A DNA stretch of 62,321 nt from Deltaproteobacteria bacterium. GTDB taxonomy: Bacteria > Desulfobacterota > JADFVX01. Below, piece after piece: positions 52,540-61,183 of the stretch. The DNA lies in NCBI GenBank assembly GCA_029860075.1, contig JAOUBX010000020.1, positions 1 to 62,321 of the forward strand. The letters are read 5' to 3'. The notes beneath the pieces are model-generated. The model was not told where the DNA came from. It did no database searches and worked only from the letters and a program-made list of their open reading frames with translations. The position numbers and the translations under genes are program-made. Within the stretch, counting starts at the first letter, position 1; every line of letters begins with the position of its first letter.

Positions 52540-53280
52540 CTATCTTCCTTCTACGTGAAGCATTCTCGTATTCCTCTTTAAGGTCCTAAGGAGAAGGTAG
52601 ACAGCAAGGCCAAAGATGAAGAAAATGATCCAGCCTGTATGGAGCGCAACCTTTCCCTGGAGAAGATAGTTTTTTATCACTTCCAGCAGGGTAAAGCAGA
52701 AGATGACGGCAAAAAAACCGGAGTACTCTCTTTTGAGTACGTTCCTGAGAGAAAAGGCAAGCGCCGGTGGAGCGTAGCGCTTAAAGCTGGGAATAAAGGC
52801 AGGTGTTTTTGATGCCCATGATTCATAGGCTTCGCCAAATTTTCCTCTCAAAAATTCCTCTTCGGCGTACATGATCCGTTCATAGTATAACCAGTAGATG
52901 AGTATGAATGTCAGCGCTACCCAAATTGAATGAACGTAGAGAAAAATGCCGAACCACATAAAAAAGTTGCCAACATAAAGGGGGTGCCTTACGGTAGAGT
53001 AAATACCTGTTGAGTTGACGGTACTCGCTTTTTGCTCGCTCGTATTTCTGCCGGAGGTGCTTTTCGGTGTATGGCCTATAGTAAAAACCCTGATGATGAG
53101 ACCAAAAAAGGAGACAGCAATGCAGAAAATAACCCACATGAGGTGCATCGTTTCAGAATTTCCCGGAAGTGTGAAGTTTGCCATACCGGGTATGAGCAGT
53201 ATGATAAGAAGGACGGGAAGGTAGCTTCTCCATCTGAAGAGCCAGTTTCCCTGTCGGCCGAATTCTTCTTTTAAAGGCAT
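52540..53280 (-). CDS. Isoprenylcysteine methyltransferase-like membrane methyltransferase
   Basis: The 246-residue protein has about five to six hydrophobic helices. STVRHPLYVGNFFMWFGIF and the later YERIMYAEEEFLRGKFGEAYESWASKTPAFIPS (in parts) are the ICMT/PEMT signature that binds SAM in a membrane enzyme. Bacterial relatives with the same EE(F)LR..FG..Y..W..K..F.P motif methylate small lipids or lipid A phosphate (for example Leptospira LmtA). The substrate here is not known. It lies opposite the CCA enzyme in a convergent pair. Confidence 0.8.
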   Translation of the reverse strand: MPLKEEFGRQGNWLFRWRSYLPVLLIILLIPGMANFTLPGNSETMHLMWVIFCIAVSFFGLIIRVFTIGHTPKSTSGRNTSEQKASTVNSTGIYSTVRHPLYVGNFFMWFGIFLYVHSIWVALTFILIYWLYYERIMYAEEEFLRGKFGEAYESWASKTPAFIPSFKRYAPPALAFSLRNVLKREYSGFFAVIFCFTLLEVIKNYLLQGKVALHTGWIIFFIFGLAVYLLLRTLKRNTRMLHVEGR

Positions 53281-53584
53281 GGATCAATATCTCCTGTGAA
53301 CGAAAATTGTTGAGTCGTTAAAAAATGTAAGCCTGCAAGAATAACATAAGGGCTGTAATAAAGTAAATTGCTATCTGCTTTGCGTCTTTTCTTTACTCCT
53401 TTCACGATCCATGGAGATCGCAGGGGGGATTGCCGCATTCATTTTACGTTTTTAAAGGAGGCTCTTTCAAGCTTAATGAAAAGAATGAAGGTCAGTTTTT
53501 ACGGGGGACTTCAATAATAAGGGATATGGCGGGTGTCAAAATTTATAAAAGAGCAGTTGCCCCCTCTATTCGTGAGGTTAATAA

Positions 53585-53613
53585 AAAAGGCGAAGCATTA
53601 TTGCCCGCCTTTT
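53585..53613 (-). terminator. Terminator of the 40-residue membrane protein gene
   Basis: On the minus strand AAAAGGCG and CGCCTTTT (plus 53606-53613 and 53585-53592) form the outer stem and GCA/TGC an inner stem. TT follows on the minus strand. Confidence 0.75.
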
Positions 53614-53637
53614 CTAAACGTAAATATAAAGGGTTGC

Positions 53638-53760
53638 TTATCTTTTTCTATTCTTTTTACTTCTAACAAGAACGACCGCTTCCTTGCGGTCCATCCTGCT
53701 TTTTGCAGCGATCGCCACCAGAGTGCCGAGAGTTACCAAAGCTATTGCTGTTATTGTCAT
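53638..53760 (-). CDS. 40-residue membrane protein, likely under sigmaE-type control
   Basis: The frame reads MTITAIALVTLGTLVAIAAK, then SRMDRKEAVVLVRSKKNRKR and a stop. It is preceded at a proper distance by GAGGAG. The first 19 residues form a hydrophobic helix with a basic C-terminal tail, so an N-out or N-in single-pass topology is likely. Its terminator is 25-50 bp downstream and a near-consensus sigmaE promoter lies 36-64 bp upstream, which makes a complete minimal gene. No known small-protein family is recognised. It resembles stress-induced membrane microproteins in size and layout. Confidence 0.6.
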   Translation of the reverse strand: MTITAIALVTLGTLVAIAAKSRMDRKEAVVLVRSKKNRKR

Positions 53761-53795
53761 CTCTATTCTCCTCGCTGTAATTGATTATCTAAACT

Positions 53796-53824
53796 TTAGA
53801 CTATAACTGTACTATAAAAGTTCC
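53796..53824 (-). promoter_or_regulatory. SigmaE-type promoter of the 40-residue membrane protein gene
   Basis: On the minus strand GGAACTT (plus 53818-53824) and GTCTAA (plus 53796-53801) are separated by 16 bp. This agrees with the E. coli sigmaE consensus GGAACTT-N16-GTCnAA. Transcription would start about 30 bases before the ATG. Confidence 0.65.
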
Positions 53825-53951
53825 ACCACGTCCAGTGTATATTTTATATATACCGGTTTTGCAGCCATAAGTTCTTTCTGTTCTCTTCCCTGATATTACT
53901 TCGCCGGCCGTAAAGGGTGGCCGGAGTAAGGATTATAATAATTCTTTGCCC

Positions 53952-53979
53952 TTGACATGTGATTTTATTTTGATATGCT
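53952..53979 (+). promoter_or_regulatory. Promoter of the outer-membrane protein gene
   Basis: TTGACA (53952-53957) and TATGCT (53974-53979) have a 16-bp spacer and TG before the -10. The leader to 54081 is about 95 bases. Confidence 0.65.
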
Positions 53980-54080
53980 TCCTCTTAATCAAAGGGGGCA
54001 AGTGGCAGCGGTTTACATAATAGGGTCTGCTGGTGTTTGCCGCAGTCATAATTAAAAATACAGATAAGGAGAAATTGTTT

Positions 54081-55085
54081 ATGAAGAAATTAATAATGGC
54101 AGTAATGATTTGTTCTTTTGCAACGCCGGCGATTGCGGAAGACGGTGTGGTAGTGAGTGGTGCTGTAGAGATTCAATATCGATCGAGTGATGATTATTAT
54201 GATGATAATGCCCCTGCTGAATACCCAAGCATTGATCATAATGGTGAAACAGGTGGTGATGTAATTATACCGGAAGAGCTGTACCTTCAGGTTTCAAAGA
54301 AAATTGACGAGGGTGTGGAAGTACTGCTTAAACTCGATGGCGCCGATATGGACAGATATGATGATAACGCACGTGATGACAGCAAATATGTGGAAGAGGC
54401 CCAGATCATATTCAGTGAGCTTGGCCTTGACGGCCTTTCCATTGTTGCCGGTAAGGACGAAATGCCTTTCGGTCAGGACTATGAGCAATTTCTGCTTAAC
54501 TCGGAAACTCATAAACTGGAGATTGACAAGGTCTGGGGGCTTCACGCCATTTATAACTTTAAAGGTTTAGGCAGCATTGCCGCCGCTGTCTTTGAAAGAG
54601 ACCGGATTGCTAATACAAAGGTGCAGGACAGTTATGCCGCAAAAGCTACCCTGGACCAACTGGTAAAAAATCTTTCGGTGCAGGTTTCTATGGCCAGGAT
54701 TGGAAAAGATGTGGGCGCTGCTCCTCCCGGTGAAAAGGATGAGTCTCGTTTAAGCGGAGGTGCTGTTTTTAAATGGGGTGATTTTACTTTTCATGGAGAA
54801 AGAACGATAATTATTGACCATGATCATGAAAAAGATTACGACCTGGATGTTACCCAGGTTGGCGCTGACTTCAAACTTAAAGACTTTCTCATTAAGGTAA
54901 GGCAGGAAGTAATAGACGATGAAAATCCAGACCCCACTGAGGACAGGCAGGAATTAAAGCTTGCCGGCGGGGTCAATTATTATTTCAGTGACAAGACCTT
55001 TGTAGCCGCAGAGATTGAGTTTACCAAGTGGGATATTGCCGATGATTCAGAGGAAGTCCTTTTGGGAGTCAAATTTTTATTCTGA
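54081..55085 (+). CDS. Outer-membrane beta-barrel (porin-like) protein
   Basis: ATG 54081 follows AAGGAGAAA and opens a signal peptide (MKKLIMAVMICSFATPAIA|ED); the longer frame upstream does not. The 334-residue protein shows alternating strands separated by Asp-rich loops (RSSDDYYDDNAPAEYPS, DMDRYDDNARDDSKY). It ends ...EVLLGVKFLF with the C-terminal Phe needed for outer-membrane insertion. The family looks like an alginate/LbtU-type or phosphate-selective-type porin, but no specificity motif is visible. It has a strong promoter and terminator, so it is likely an abundant single gene. Confidence 0.75.
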   Translation: MKKLIMAVMICSFATPAIAEDGVVVSGAVEIQYRSSDDYYDDNAPAEYPSIDHNGETGGDVIIPEELYLQVSKKIDEGVEVLLKLDGADMDRYDDNARDDSKYVEEAQIIFSELGLDGLSIVAGKDEMPFGQDYEQFLLNSETHKLEIDKVWGLHAIYNFKGLGSIAAAVFERDRIANTKVQDSYAAKATLDQLVKNLSVQVSMARIGKDVGAAPPGEKDESRLSGGAVFKWGDFTFHGERTIIIDHDHEKDYDLDVTQVGADFKLKDFLIKVRQEVIDDENPDPTEDRQELKLAGGVNYYFSDKTFVAAEIEFTKWDIADDSEEVLLGVKFLF

Positions 55086-55116
55086 TCTGAACGTCCCCTT
55101 TAATGATCAATTCCGG

Positions 55117-55138
55117 TGCCCCTTCGGGGGCATTTTTT
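55117..55138 (+). terminator. Terminator of the porin-like gene
   Basis: TGCCCC (55117-55122), TTCG loop and GGGGCA (55127-55132) are followed by TTTTTT. Confidence 0.9.
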
Positions 55139-55296
55139 ATTCATGCTTATCAAGGCGCTTGCTTTCCCCTTGCCTGTTAACGATTTAATTCTTTATAAGT
55201 GTCATCCGTTTATAGTATATTTTTATGTTCAGGGGGGAAAGGGGACGTTCCCTTGAAATCATTTCAGGAAATTAAGGGTATTTCATAACAATCACC

Positions 55297-56163
55297 ATGA
55301 CCGGTATTGGGAAAAGGATTTTTCAAAATCACGAGTTTAGGGATTTTTCAGAAGTTTATGGCCATGAACCGGGGCATTCTGCCGGTATTTTCGATCTGAA
55401 TACAGAATTTATGGGCACGGTTATTCATTATTACCGTGAAATAAGTTCAACCAGTGTCAAGGCTTTTGACCTTGCCCATTTAGGCGCCGCCGAAGGGACG
55501 GTTGTTGTTGCTGAAAGCCAGAGCCGTGGAAAGGGGCGCAGGGGAAGGGTCTGGCTTTCGCCCGGGGGAAAGAATATTTATACTTCCATCATTCTTCGCC
55601 CTCCTCTTGCTCCGCCGGATGCGCCCAAGCTGACTCTTGTTGCCGCCGTCGCCCTGGCGGAAACGATCTCTTCCTTTGTGAAAGGGACTTCAATAGAATG
55701 CGCCAGGATAAAATGGCCCAACGATATTTTACTCGGCAAAAAAAAGTGTGCCGGTATATTAACGGAAATGAAGTGCAACGGAAATGATGTCGATTTTGTG
55801 GTCATAGGCATAGGTATTAACGTTAATATGAAAGAGGACCATATGCCCCCTGACCTTTTATCGCCGGCGACTTCAATGTCGATGGAAGCGGGGCAGCTTA
55901 TTTCAAGAGGGGCGCTTTTGCGGGACCTTTACCGTAATATTGAAAGTTGGTATAAAAGGTACCTTCTGGAAGGGTTCCTGCCTGTGAGGGAGAAATGGAA
56001 CGCCCTTTCAGGAATAGGGGGAATGCAGGTGAGAGCAGCATCGGGAATGCATGATTATGAAGAGGGCAGGGCCATGGGAATAAATGATGACGGTTCTCTT
56101 TTGCTTGAGAAACAGGATGGCAGTCTAATCAATGTCACCGTCGGCGATATAAATATATTATAA
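55297..56163 (+). CDS. birA: Biotin-[acetyl-CoA-carboxylase] ligase without DNA-binding domain
   Basis: The 288-residue protein has the ligase core: EISSTSVKAFDLAHLGAAEGTVVVAESQSRGKGRRGRVWLSPGGKNIYTSIIL (in parts), KWPNDILLGKKKCAGILTEM with the ATP/biotin motif, and IGIGINVNM. The SH3-like C-domain ends it. No helix-turn-helix is present, so it is the monofunctional form and would not repress biotin genes. The first 40 residues look extra, and the true start may be the ATG at 55411 (MGTVIHYYREISS). coaX begins 12 bp downstream. Confidence 0.9.
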   Translation: MTGIGKRIFQNHEFRDFSEVYGHEPGHSAGIFDLNTEFMGTVIHYYREISSTSVKAFDLAHLGAAEGTVVVAESQSRGKGRRGRVWLSPGGKNIYTSIILRPPLAPPDAPKLTLVAAVALAETISSFVKGTSIECARIKWPNDILLGKKKCAGILTEMKCNGNDVDFVVIGIGINVNMKEDHMPPDLLSPATSMSMEAGQLISRGALLRDLYRNIESWYKRYLLEGFLPVREKWNALSGIGGMQVRAASGMHDYEEGRAMGINDDGSLLLEKQDGSLINVTVGDINIL

Positions 56164-56175
56164 AGTGAACTTTTT

Positions 56176-56955
56176 ATGCTTTTTGTTATCGATGTAGGAA
56201 ATACAAATATAGTTCTTGGTATTTATGAAGGTGATACTCTTCTTGAAAGCTGGAGAGTGGGAACAAAAAGAGGGCGGACTGTAGATGAGTATGGAATTCT
56301 CCTTAAGGAGCTCCTCTCTTTTTCAAGTATTGACTCTCGGCTAATTAGTGATATTATTGTTTCTTCTGTTGTGCCTCCTCTGGACAGTACCCTTGTGAAT
56401 ATGTCCGGGAAATATTTTGGCATTAGACCCCTCTTTGTGGGGCAAGGGCTGAAAAGCGGGATCCCTATTCTCTATGAAAATCCCAAAGAGGTAGGCGCCG
56501 ACAGGATCGTTAATGCCGTAGCGGCCCTGAAACGCTTCGGTGGACCTGTCATTGTTGTTGATTTTGGTACGGCAACGACCTTCGATTTCATCACGAAAAA
56601 GGGGGAATATGCAGGCGGCGTTATTGCGCCCGGTATTGGTATTTCAGTGGAGGCGCTTTTCCAGAGAGCTTCCAAATTGCCCCGAATCGACCTTGTCAGG
56701 CCAAAGAAGGTGATAGGACGGAATACAGTTAACAGTATCCAGTCAGGTATTATCCATGGTTATGTTAGTCTTGTTGACGGCATTGTCCTTAAAATGAAGG
56801 AGGAAATAAAGTCCCCGGCGAAAGTTGTTGCTACCGGTGGACTGGCGTCTTTAATAGCAAAAGAATCTCTTTGTATTGATGAGGTCGTCGACAATCTCAC
56901 CCTTGAAGGATTAAAGGAAATCTTTGATATGAACAAAGGGGAGCGAGTTGATTAA
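56176..56955 (+). CDS. coaX: Type III pantothenate kinase
   Basis: The 259-residue enzyme has FVIDVGNTNIVLGIYEG (phosphate loop), GADRIVNAVAALKRF, VVDFGTATTFDFI and GGVIAPGIGISVEALFQRASKLPRI, all diagnostic of CoaX. It makes 4-phosphopantothenate. The birA-coaX order is common. The stop codon region overlaps the TTG start of the next gene. Confidence 0.93.
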   Translation: MLFVIDVGNTNIVLGIYEGDTLLESWRVGTKRGRTVDEYGILLKELLSFSSIDSRLISDIIVSSVVPPLDSTLVNMSGKYFGIRPLFVGQGLKSGIPILYENPKEVGADRIVNAVAALKRFGGPVIVVDFGTATTFDFITKKGEYAGGVIAPGIGISVEALFQRASKLPRIDLVRPKKVIGRNTVNSIQSGIIHGYVSLVDGIVLKMKEEIKSPAKVVATGGLASLIAKESLCIDEVVDNLTLEGLKEIFDMNKGERVD

Positions 56956-57319
56956 GTTCTTTTTTAAGCTGGCCATTGTTTTTATTATAGCCCTTGCCGC
57001 CGTTATTTACCATAATACGGAATCGGGCAAAAAGTTTGAAAAAAAGGTGGGAGAGGAAATTAGTTTTGATAAAATGTCTGAGAGAGGCAAAGACCTTATT
57101 GAAAAGACGATCTATTTTCTTTCCCTGAAAGGCCTTGAATATAAAAAGAAGAAGGCAACCGTTGAAAAGGGGCCTCTTAAAGTCAATCAAAATGTGGAAG
57201 CGCTGCCTGAATCTGCTGTTGAAAGCAGCAGGAAAAAGGAAATAAAAAAAGAGACAACAGAAAAAATAGGAGATGAAGATCGAAAAAGACTTGAGGAAAT
57301 CCTTGAACAAGAGGGATAG
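56948..57319 (+). CDS. Small membrane-anchored protein of unknown function
   Basis: The 123-residue frame starts at TTG inside the end of coaX. IKFFFKLAIVFIIALAAVIYH forms an N-terminal membrane helix. The rest is Lys/Glu-rich with likely long helices (KKFEKKVGEEI, DEDRKRLEEILEQEG). It has no recognised domain. Coupling to coaX and position just before the sigmaE-type promoter make it the last gene of the birA-coaX unit. Confidence 0.55.
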   Translation: MIKFFFKLAIVFIIALAAVIYHNTESGKKFEKKVGEEISFDKMSERGKDLIEKTIYFLSLKGLEYKKKKATVEKGPLKVNQNVEALPESAVESSRKKEIKKETTEKIGDEDRKRLEEILEQEG

Positions 57320-57334
57320 ATTTAAAACTTTTTT

Positions 57335-57361
57335 GAACTTTTTTACAAACTGTTTGTCAAT
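57335..57361 (+). promoter_or_regulatory. SigmaE-type autoregulatory promoter of the ECF sigma operon
   Basis: GAACTT (57335-57340) and GTCAAT (57356-57361) are separated by 15 bp and match the ECF/sigmaE pattern. The start point would be near 57367, less than 20 bases before the GTG at 57385. It suggests that the sigma factor transcribes its own operon. Confidence 0.6.
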
Positions 57362-57384
57362 AGTCATGTATAGGACTTCATTTA

Positions 57385-57945
57385 GTGGAAAAATCCGATG
57401 CCTATCTTGTAAAGAGAAGCCAGGAAGGGGATATAAGGTCCTTTGAACTTCTTGTCGTTAAATATCAGAAAAGAATATTCAATGTGATATTCAGAATAGT
57501 AAAGGATTCTGTTGCCGTTGAGGATTTGGCCCAGGAGGCATTTCTCAATGCCTTTAAGGCGATAAAAGGTTTTAAAGGGGGGTCATCCTTTTACACCTGG
57601 CTTTACAGGATAGCGGCAAATGTAAGTATTAATTACCTGTCAAAAAATAAAAAAGCGACATTTATCGATGAAGAGCATCTTGAAAGAGCCTCTGTAACCG
57701 AGAGTGCGCCCGGTCGGGAAATATCACCTGAAAGGCATACGCTTAACAGGGAATCGGCCAATGCTATCTCAGAGGCCATAGAAACGCTGCCTGACGATAT
57801 TAAAAAGGCGGTTATGCTCAGAGAGTATGAAGGGCTTTCCTATGAAGAAATTGCGGAAATAATGGATTGCCCTATCGGCACGGTTCGGTCCAGGATTTTC
57901 AGGGGAAGAAATATCCTTAAAGGTTTGTTAAAGGAATATTTATAA
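57385..57945 (+). CDS. rpoE: ECF (RpoE-like) RNA polymerase sigma factor
   Basis: The 186-residue protein starts with GTG. Region 2 is visible as VKYQKRIFNVIFRIVKDSVAVEDLAQEAFLNAFKAI with the WLYRIAANVSINYL segment. Region 4 is ETLPDDIKKAVMLREYEGLSYEEIAEIMDCPIGTVRSRIFRGRNIL with its helix-turn-helix. The linker (about 90-120) is typical of ECF RpoE. Downstream anti-sigma, RseB-like and HtrA genes fix it as an envelope-stress sigma. Confidence 0.92.
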   Translation: MEKSDAYLVKRSQEGDIRSFELLVVKYQKRIFNVIFRIVKDSVAVEDLAQEAFLNAFKAIKGFKGGSSFYTWLYRIAANVSINYLSKNKKATFIDEEHLERASVTESAPGREISPERHTLNRESANAISEAIETLPDDIKKAVMLREYEGLSYEEIAEIMDCPIGTVRSRIFRGRNILKGLLKEYL

Positions 57946-57969
57946 ACAGGCAGAGCAAGGAGAGAAGTT

Positions 57970-58596
57970 ATGGATTGTTCAGAATATGTAGATATGATTT
58001 CAGATGAAATTGATGAAGAACTCACTGAAGCAAGGGCTCTCGTCCTGATGCGCCACCTTGTTCGATGCGATGGTTGCCGCAGTGAATACTCTCAGCTCCT
58101 TTCCCTTAGTGACATTGTCAAATCTTCCGCTCCTGCCTTTCCTCATCAGCTTCCCTCGCAGTTTTCAGCCCATATTACGGCGCTTATTGAAGAGGAGCTT
58201 AACCCTTCCCGGAAAATCATTCCTCAGGTTCCTGCTAAAGGAAATGTTTTTGGCGCCTTTTTAGATAAGGCAAGGGCCGTTTCTCTGCCTGTACCTTCTC
58301 TGTCATGGTCCTTTGCGGCATCTCTTATGCTTGTTGCCTCCCTAACCTTTTACTACAAAGGAGCAAATACAAACCTGTCGCATCAGCAGATGATGACCGA
58401 TGCCAAGGTTATCAAGGCCAGTATCTTAAAAAAGGCAAGCCTGTCTTCTGCAAATAATGCAGGGAGTGATTTTAGTTATTACGTCAAAAAGCACACCAAT
58501 GCCTTGCGCAGTAAACCTGTCAATTATTCTAATCGCTATGGCAGCGCCGTTACCAGTTATGTATCCTTTGAATCAGGAGCTTTAAGAAACAAGTAA
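57970..58596 (+). CDS. Zinc-finger anti-sigma factor
   Basis: The 208-residue protein begins with a zf-HC2 domain: C3, H29, C33 and C36 (RHLVRCDGC) give the H-x3-C-x2-C anti-sigma zinc site. A single membrane helix lies at about 108-128 (SWSFAASLMLVASLTFYYKG), followed by a periplasmic C-terminal part. It should hold the sigma factor at the inner membrane until stress triggers cleavage. The gene starts 25 bp after rpoE. Confidence 0.88.
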   Translation: MDCSEYVDMISDEIDEELTEARALVLMRHLVRCDGCRSEYSQLLSLSDIVKSSAPAFPHQLPSQFSAHITALIEEELNPSRKIIPQVPAKGNVFGAFLDKARAVSLPVPSLSWSFAASLMLVASLTFYYKGANTNLSHQQMMTDAKVIKASILKKASLSSANNAGSDFSYYVKKHTNALRSKPVNYSNRYGSAVTSYVSFESGALRNK

Positions 58597-58602
58597 AACC
58601 CT

Positions 58603-59691
58603 ATGTCTGCTACAATCCTTAACAGATCATACTTCAACAGATCATACTTCGTCTCCTTTGTCCTGTTGTTCCTGCTTTCCCATTCTTCCTCTTTGTGGGG
58701 AGCATCCTTCTCATCGGAGCAGGTGGACAGCCTTCTTGAAAACCTTCTTCGTGGAGACTATTATGTCTCTTTTGAAGCGGAAGAGTTGACAATACACTTC
58801 TCCCACGGGGAACCTCAAATAAACCGGTTTAAGGTGGGAAAATTAAAACCGCATAAGATGAGAAGGGAGAAGTATGCCATCGATGGTTCAGTGGAAGAAA
58901 TTATAGTCCATGATGATGAACTTCAGATTGTTTCCTATCCTAAACAAAATATTGTGGTAAGAAGCCCGCGAAACAAGACCGGTGTGAGGGCCGATGAGAA
59001 GAGGAAGCTTATTGATCTTGTTAAAAAGAACTATGACGTCGTGTTTGTCGGGAATGCCGTCATTTCGTCGAGGCCCTCTGTTATCGTTTCCATAAATCCA
59101 AAAGATAGAGGTTCGAGGCCCTCCTACAAGGTTTGGATAGATCATAAAACATCAATGCCTTTAAAGACGGAGACCTATTCAATTGATGGGTCATTGTCCT
59201 TTCACAGCACACTTTCAAACATTGTTATTAACCCTTCCTTTAGCCAGGATTACTTTGTCATAATGGTTCCCGGCGGTACCGTTGCCTATGAACAGCCCCC
59301 GTCCTCTTCGAAACCTCAAAATGAGGAAAAGAAGCTGAAAAAGCTTCCTTACTTCAACCTCGGTGGCGGATATGAACTGAAAGAAAGCCTGCCCCATGAA
59401 AAGGGTAATCTGCAGTTAATCTATCATGATGGCCTCAATATGGTTTCTATTTTCAGTGAAGACTGGAATAAGGACAAGGCGGGCTTTCTGAAAAAGATGG
59501 AGGCTTCTTCCGGCGGCATTGTTGAGAGGATCAGGGAAAAAAACTTTGAGGGCTATTACTGTAACAGGGGAGGGGAGAATATACTCAATTTCATATCTGA
59601 TAAGCATCGTTACGTTATTGTTGGAGAAGTTTCAAAAAAGGGGCTGGTTGATCTGGCAATTGAATTCAAAGAGAGGGTATTAGGGAAATGA
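58603..59691 (+). CDS. RseB/MucB-like periplasmic regulator
   Basis: The 362-residue protein has a signal peptide with LFLLSHSSSLWGAS. YVSFEAEELTIHFSHGE, MRREKYAIDGSVEEIIVHDDE, PSYKVWIDHKTSMPLKTETYSIDGSL and NIVINPSF match the MucB/RseB N-terminal (LolA-like) domain and its C-terminal small domain. RseB protects the anti-sigma factor and senses lipopolysaccharide or lipoprotein intermediates. It overlaps the HtrA gene by four bases (ATGA). A 15-bp perfect tandem duplication (58621-58650) extends the signal region. Confidence 0.85.
   Translation: MSATILNRSYFNRSYFVSFVLLFLLSHSSSLWGASFSSEQVDSLLENLLRGDYYVSFEAEELTIHFSHGEPQINRFKVGKLKPHKMRREKYAIDGSVEEIIVHDDELQIVSYPKQNIVVRSPRNKTGVRADEKRKLIDLVKKNYDVVFVGNAVISSRPSVIVSINPKDRGSRPSYKVWIDHKTSMPLKTETYSIDGSLSFHSTLSNIVINPSFSQDYFVIMVPGGTVAYEQPPSSSKPQNEEKKLKKLPYFNLGGGYELKESLPHEKGNLQLIYHDGLNMVSIFSEDWNKDKAGFLKKMEASSGGIVERIREKNFEGYYCNRGGENILNFISDKHRYVIVGEVSKKGLVDLAIEFKERVLGK
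58621..58650 (+). repeat. 15-bp perfect tandem duplication in the rseB-like gene
   Basis: AACAGATCATACTTC occurs twice in direct succession and encodes NRSYF twice in the N-terminal region of the signal peptide. Confidence 0.9.
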
Positions 59692-61169
59692 AAAGTAATC
59701 GTTTTATAAAGAAACTGGTTTATGTGGCAATCGCCGCTGCGCTCTTTGGCGCAGGTTCTCTTTTTTCCTATATTTGGGATGTTCCTGAAGATGTTGTTGC
59801 CTTGTCCGGAGGGAGGAGTGATTCCTCGGCAACGGGGGGGGCTTTATTGCCTTCCTTTGCAGGCATAGTGAAAAGCCGGAAAGAGGCCGTTGTCAATATT
59901 GCAACGACAAGGGTGATAAAAGACAGGAGATATGGCAGTCCCCACGGCCAGTTTGATCCCTTCAGAGATTTTTTTGGGGATGACTTTTTTGAAAAGTTTT
60001 TTGGGGAAAGACCCCGAAGGGAGTATAAGGCGCAGAATCTCGGTTCGGGATTTATTATCAGTAAAGATGGATACATTCTTACCAATAACCATGTTGTAGA
60101 GAAGGCCGATGAAATCATCGTGAGACTTTCCGATGAGAGAGAATTCAAGGCCGAACTGGTGGGAAAGGATCCCAAAACGGATGTTGCCCTCATCAAGATA
60201 AAGGATCACGATGATCTCCCCCTTGCGGTACTTGGTGACTCAGACTCTATTGAAGTCGGTGAGTGGGTGATAGCTATCGGTAATCCCTTTGGTGTGGGAC
60301 AGACCGTAACGGCGGGGATTGTGAGCGCCAAGGGGAGAGACATTGGCGCTGGTCCCTATGATGATTTTATTCAGACCGATGCATCCATTAATCCCGGTAA
60401 CAGCGGCGGTCCTCTTTTTAATGTGAAGGGTGAGGTCGTCGGTATTAATACAGCTATTTTTTCTCCCTCCGGGGGGAATGTAGGGATTGGATTCGCCATT
60501 CCTGTCAATATGGCAAAGCGGCTTATTCCACAACTGAAGGAGACGGGAGGCGTCACCAGGGGGTGGCTTGGTGTGATGATTCAACCTATTACAAAAGAGT
60601 TGGCTGAATCTTTTGATCTCCCCTCCGAAGAGGGTGCGCTTGTTGCTGATGTTGTGGAAGGGAGTCCGGCTGAGAAAAGCGGTATCAAGCGTGGTGACGT
60701 AATTACCTTTTTTGATGGTGAAAAAATAGGAAAAATGAGAGATTTACCGGCAATTGTTGCGGCAACTCCTGTGGGCAGGAAAGTAAAGGTTAAGGTTGTA
60801 AGAAATGGTAAAACAAAGGTACTTAAGGTGAAGATAGAAAAACTTGAGGGGAGCGGAGAAGAAAAAGAGGAAGAATCCATCATTGACGAACTCGGCATGT
60901 CTGTACAGGAAATGACCCCTGAATTGACAAAAAGGCTGGATTTTGAGGGTAAGGAAGGTGTTATTATAAGCATGATCGAAAGTGGGGGCATTGCAGATCG
61001 TGGAGGCCTTCGAAGAGGGGATGTGATCATGGAGATCAATAAGGATGAAATTAAAGATAAGGGTGACTACAGGAAAGTAATGAAAAAGCTTAAAAAGGGA
61101 GATACGGTGCTGTTTCTTATCTGGAGAGATGGCAATACTTCCTACAAGGTATTGACCTTTGATAAATAA
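59688..61169 (+). CDS. HtrA/DegP-type periplasmic serine protease with two PDZ domains
   Basis: The 493-residue protein has an N-terminal signal/anchor (KKLVYVAIAAALFGAGSLFSYI). The triad is visible: His in LTNNHVVEKADE (about 133), Asp in GKDPKTDVALIKI (about 163) and Ser in NPGNSGGPLFN (about 235). Two PDZ domains (about 285-385 and 400-490) contain GWLGVMIQ and GVIISMIESGGIADRGGLRRGDVIMEIN. DegP degrades misfolded periplasmic proteins. It is encoded within the sigmaE operon, so its induction by envelope stress is direct. Confidence 0.93.
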   Translation: MKSNRFIKKLVYVAIAAALFGAGSLFSYIWDVPEDVVALSGGRSDSSATGGALLPSFAGIVKSRKEAVVNIATTRVIKDRRYGSPHGQFDPFRDFFGDDFFEKFFGERPRREYKAQNLGSGFIISKDGYILTNNHVVEKADEIIVRLSDEREFKAELVGKDPKTDVALIKIKDHDDLPLAVLGDSDSIEVGEWVIAIGNPFGVGQTVTAGIVSAKGRDIGAGPYDDFIQTDASINPGNSGGPLFNVKGEVVGINTAIFSPSGGNVGIGFAIPVNMAKRLIPQLKETGGVTRGWLGVMIQPITKELAESFDLPSEEGALVADVVEGSPAEKSGIKRGDVITFFDGEKIGKMRDLPAIVAATPVGRKVKVKVVRNGKTKVLKVKIEKLEGSGEEKEEESIIDELGMSVQEMTPELTKRLDFEGKEGVIISMIESGGIADRGGLRRGDVIMEINKDEIKDKGDYRKVMKKLKKGDTVLFLIWRDGNTSYKVLTFDK

Positions 61170-61183
61170 TATCTGGAGAACTT

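Larger units (their letters stand above)
53281..54080. other. 800-bp region with an unlisted small gene and the porin promoter
   Basis: It includes a minus-strand 40-codon gene (53638-53760) with its own sigmaE-like promoter and terminator, a hairpin with 3-base bulge (53896-53928) and the beta-barrel gene promoter (53952-53979). A 78-codon plus-strand frame at 53430 overlaps the terminator and was rejected. Confidence 0.6.

Noticed and set aside
53430..53666. 78-codon plus-strand frame in the ICMT/porin gap
   Set aside because: It runs through the terminator hairpin and across the minus-strand small gene, has no family resemblance and ends in aromatic-rich chance sequence.
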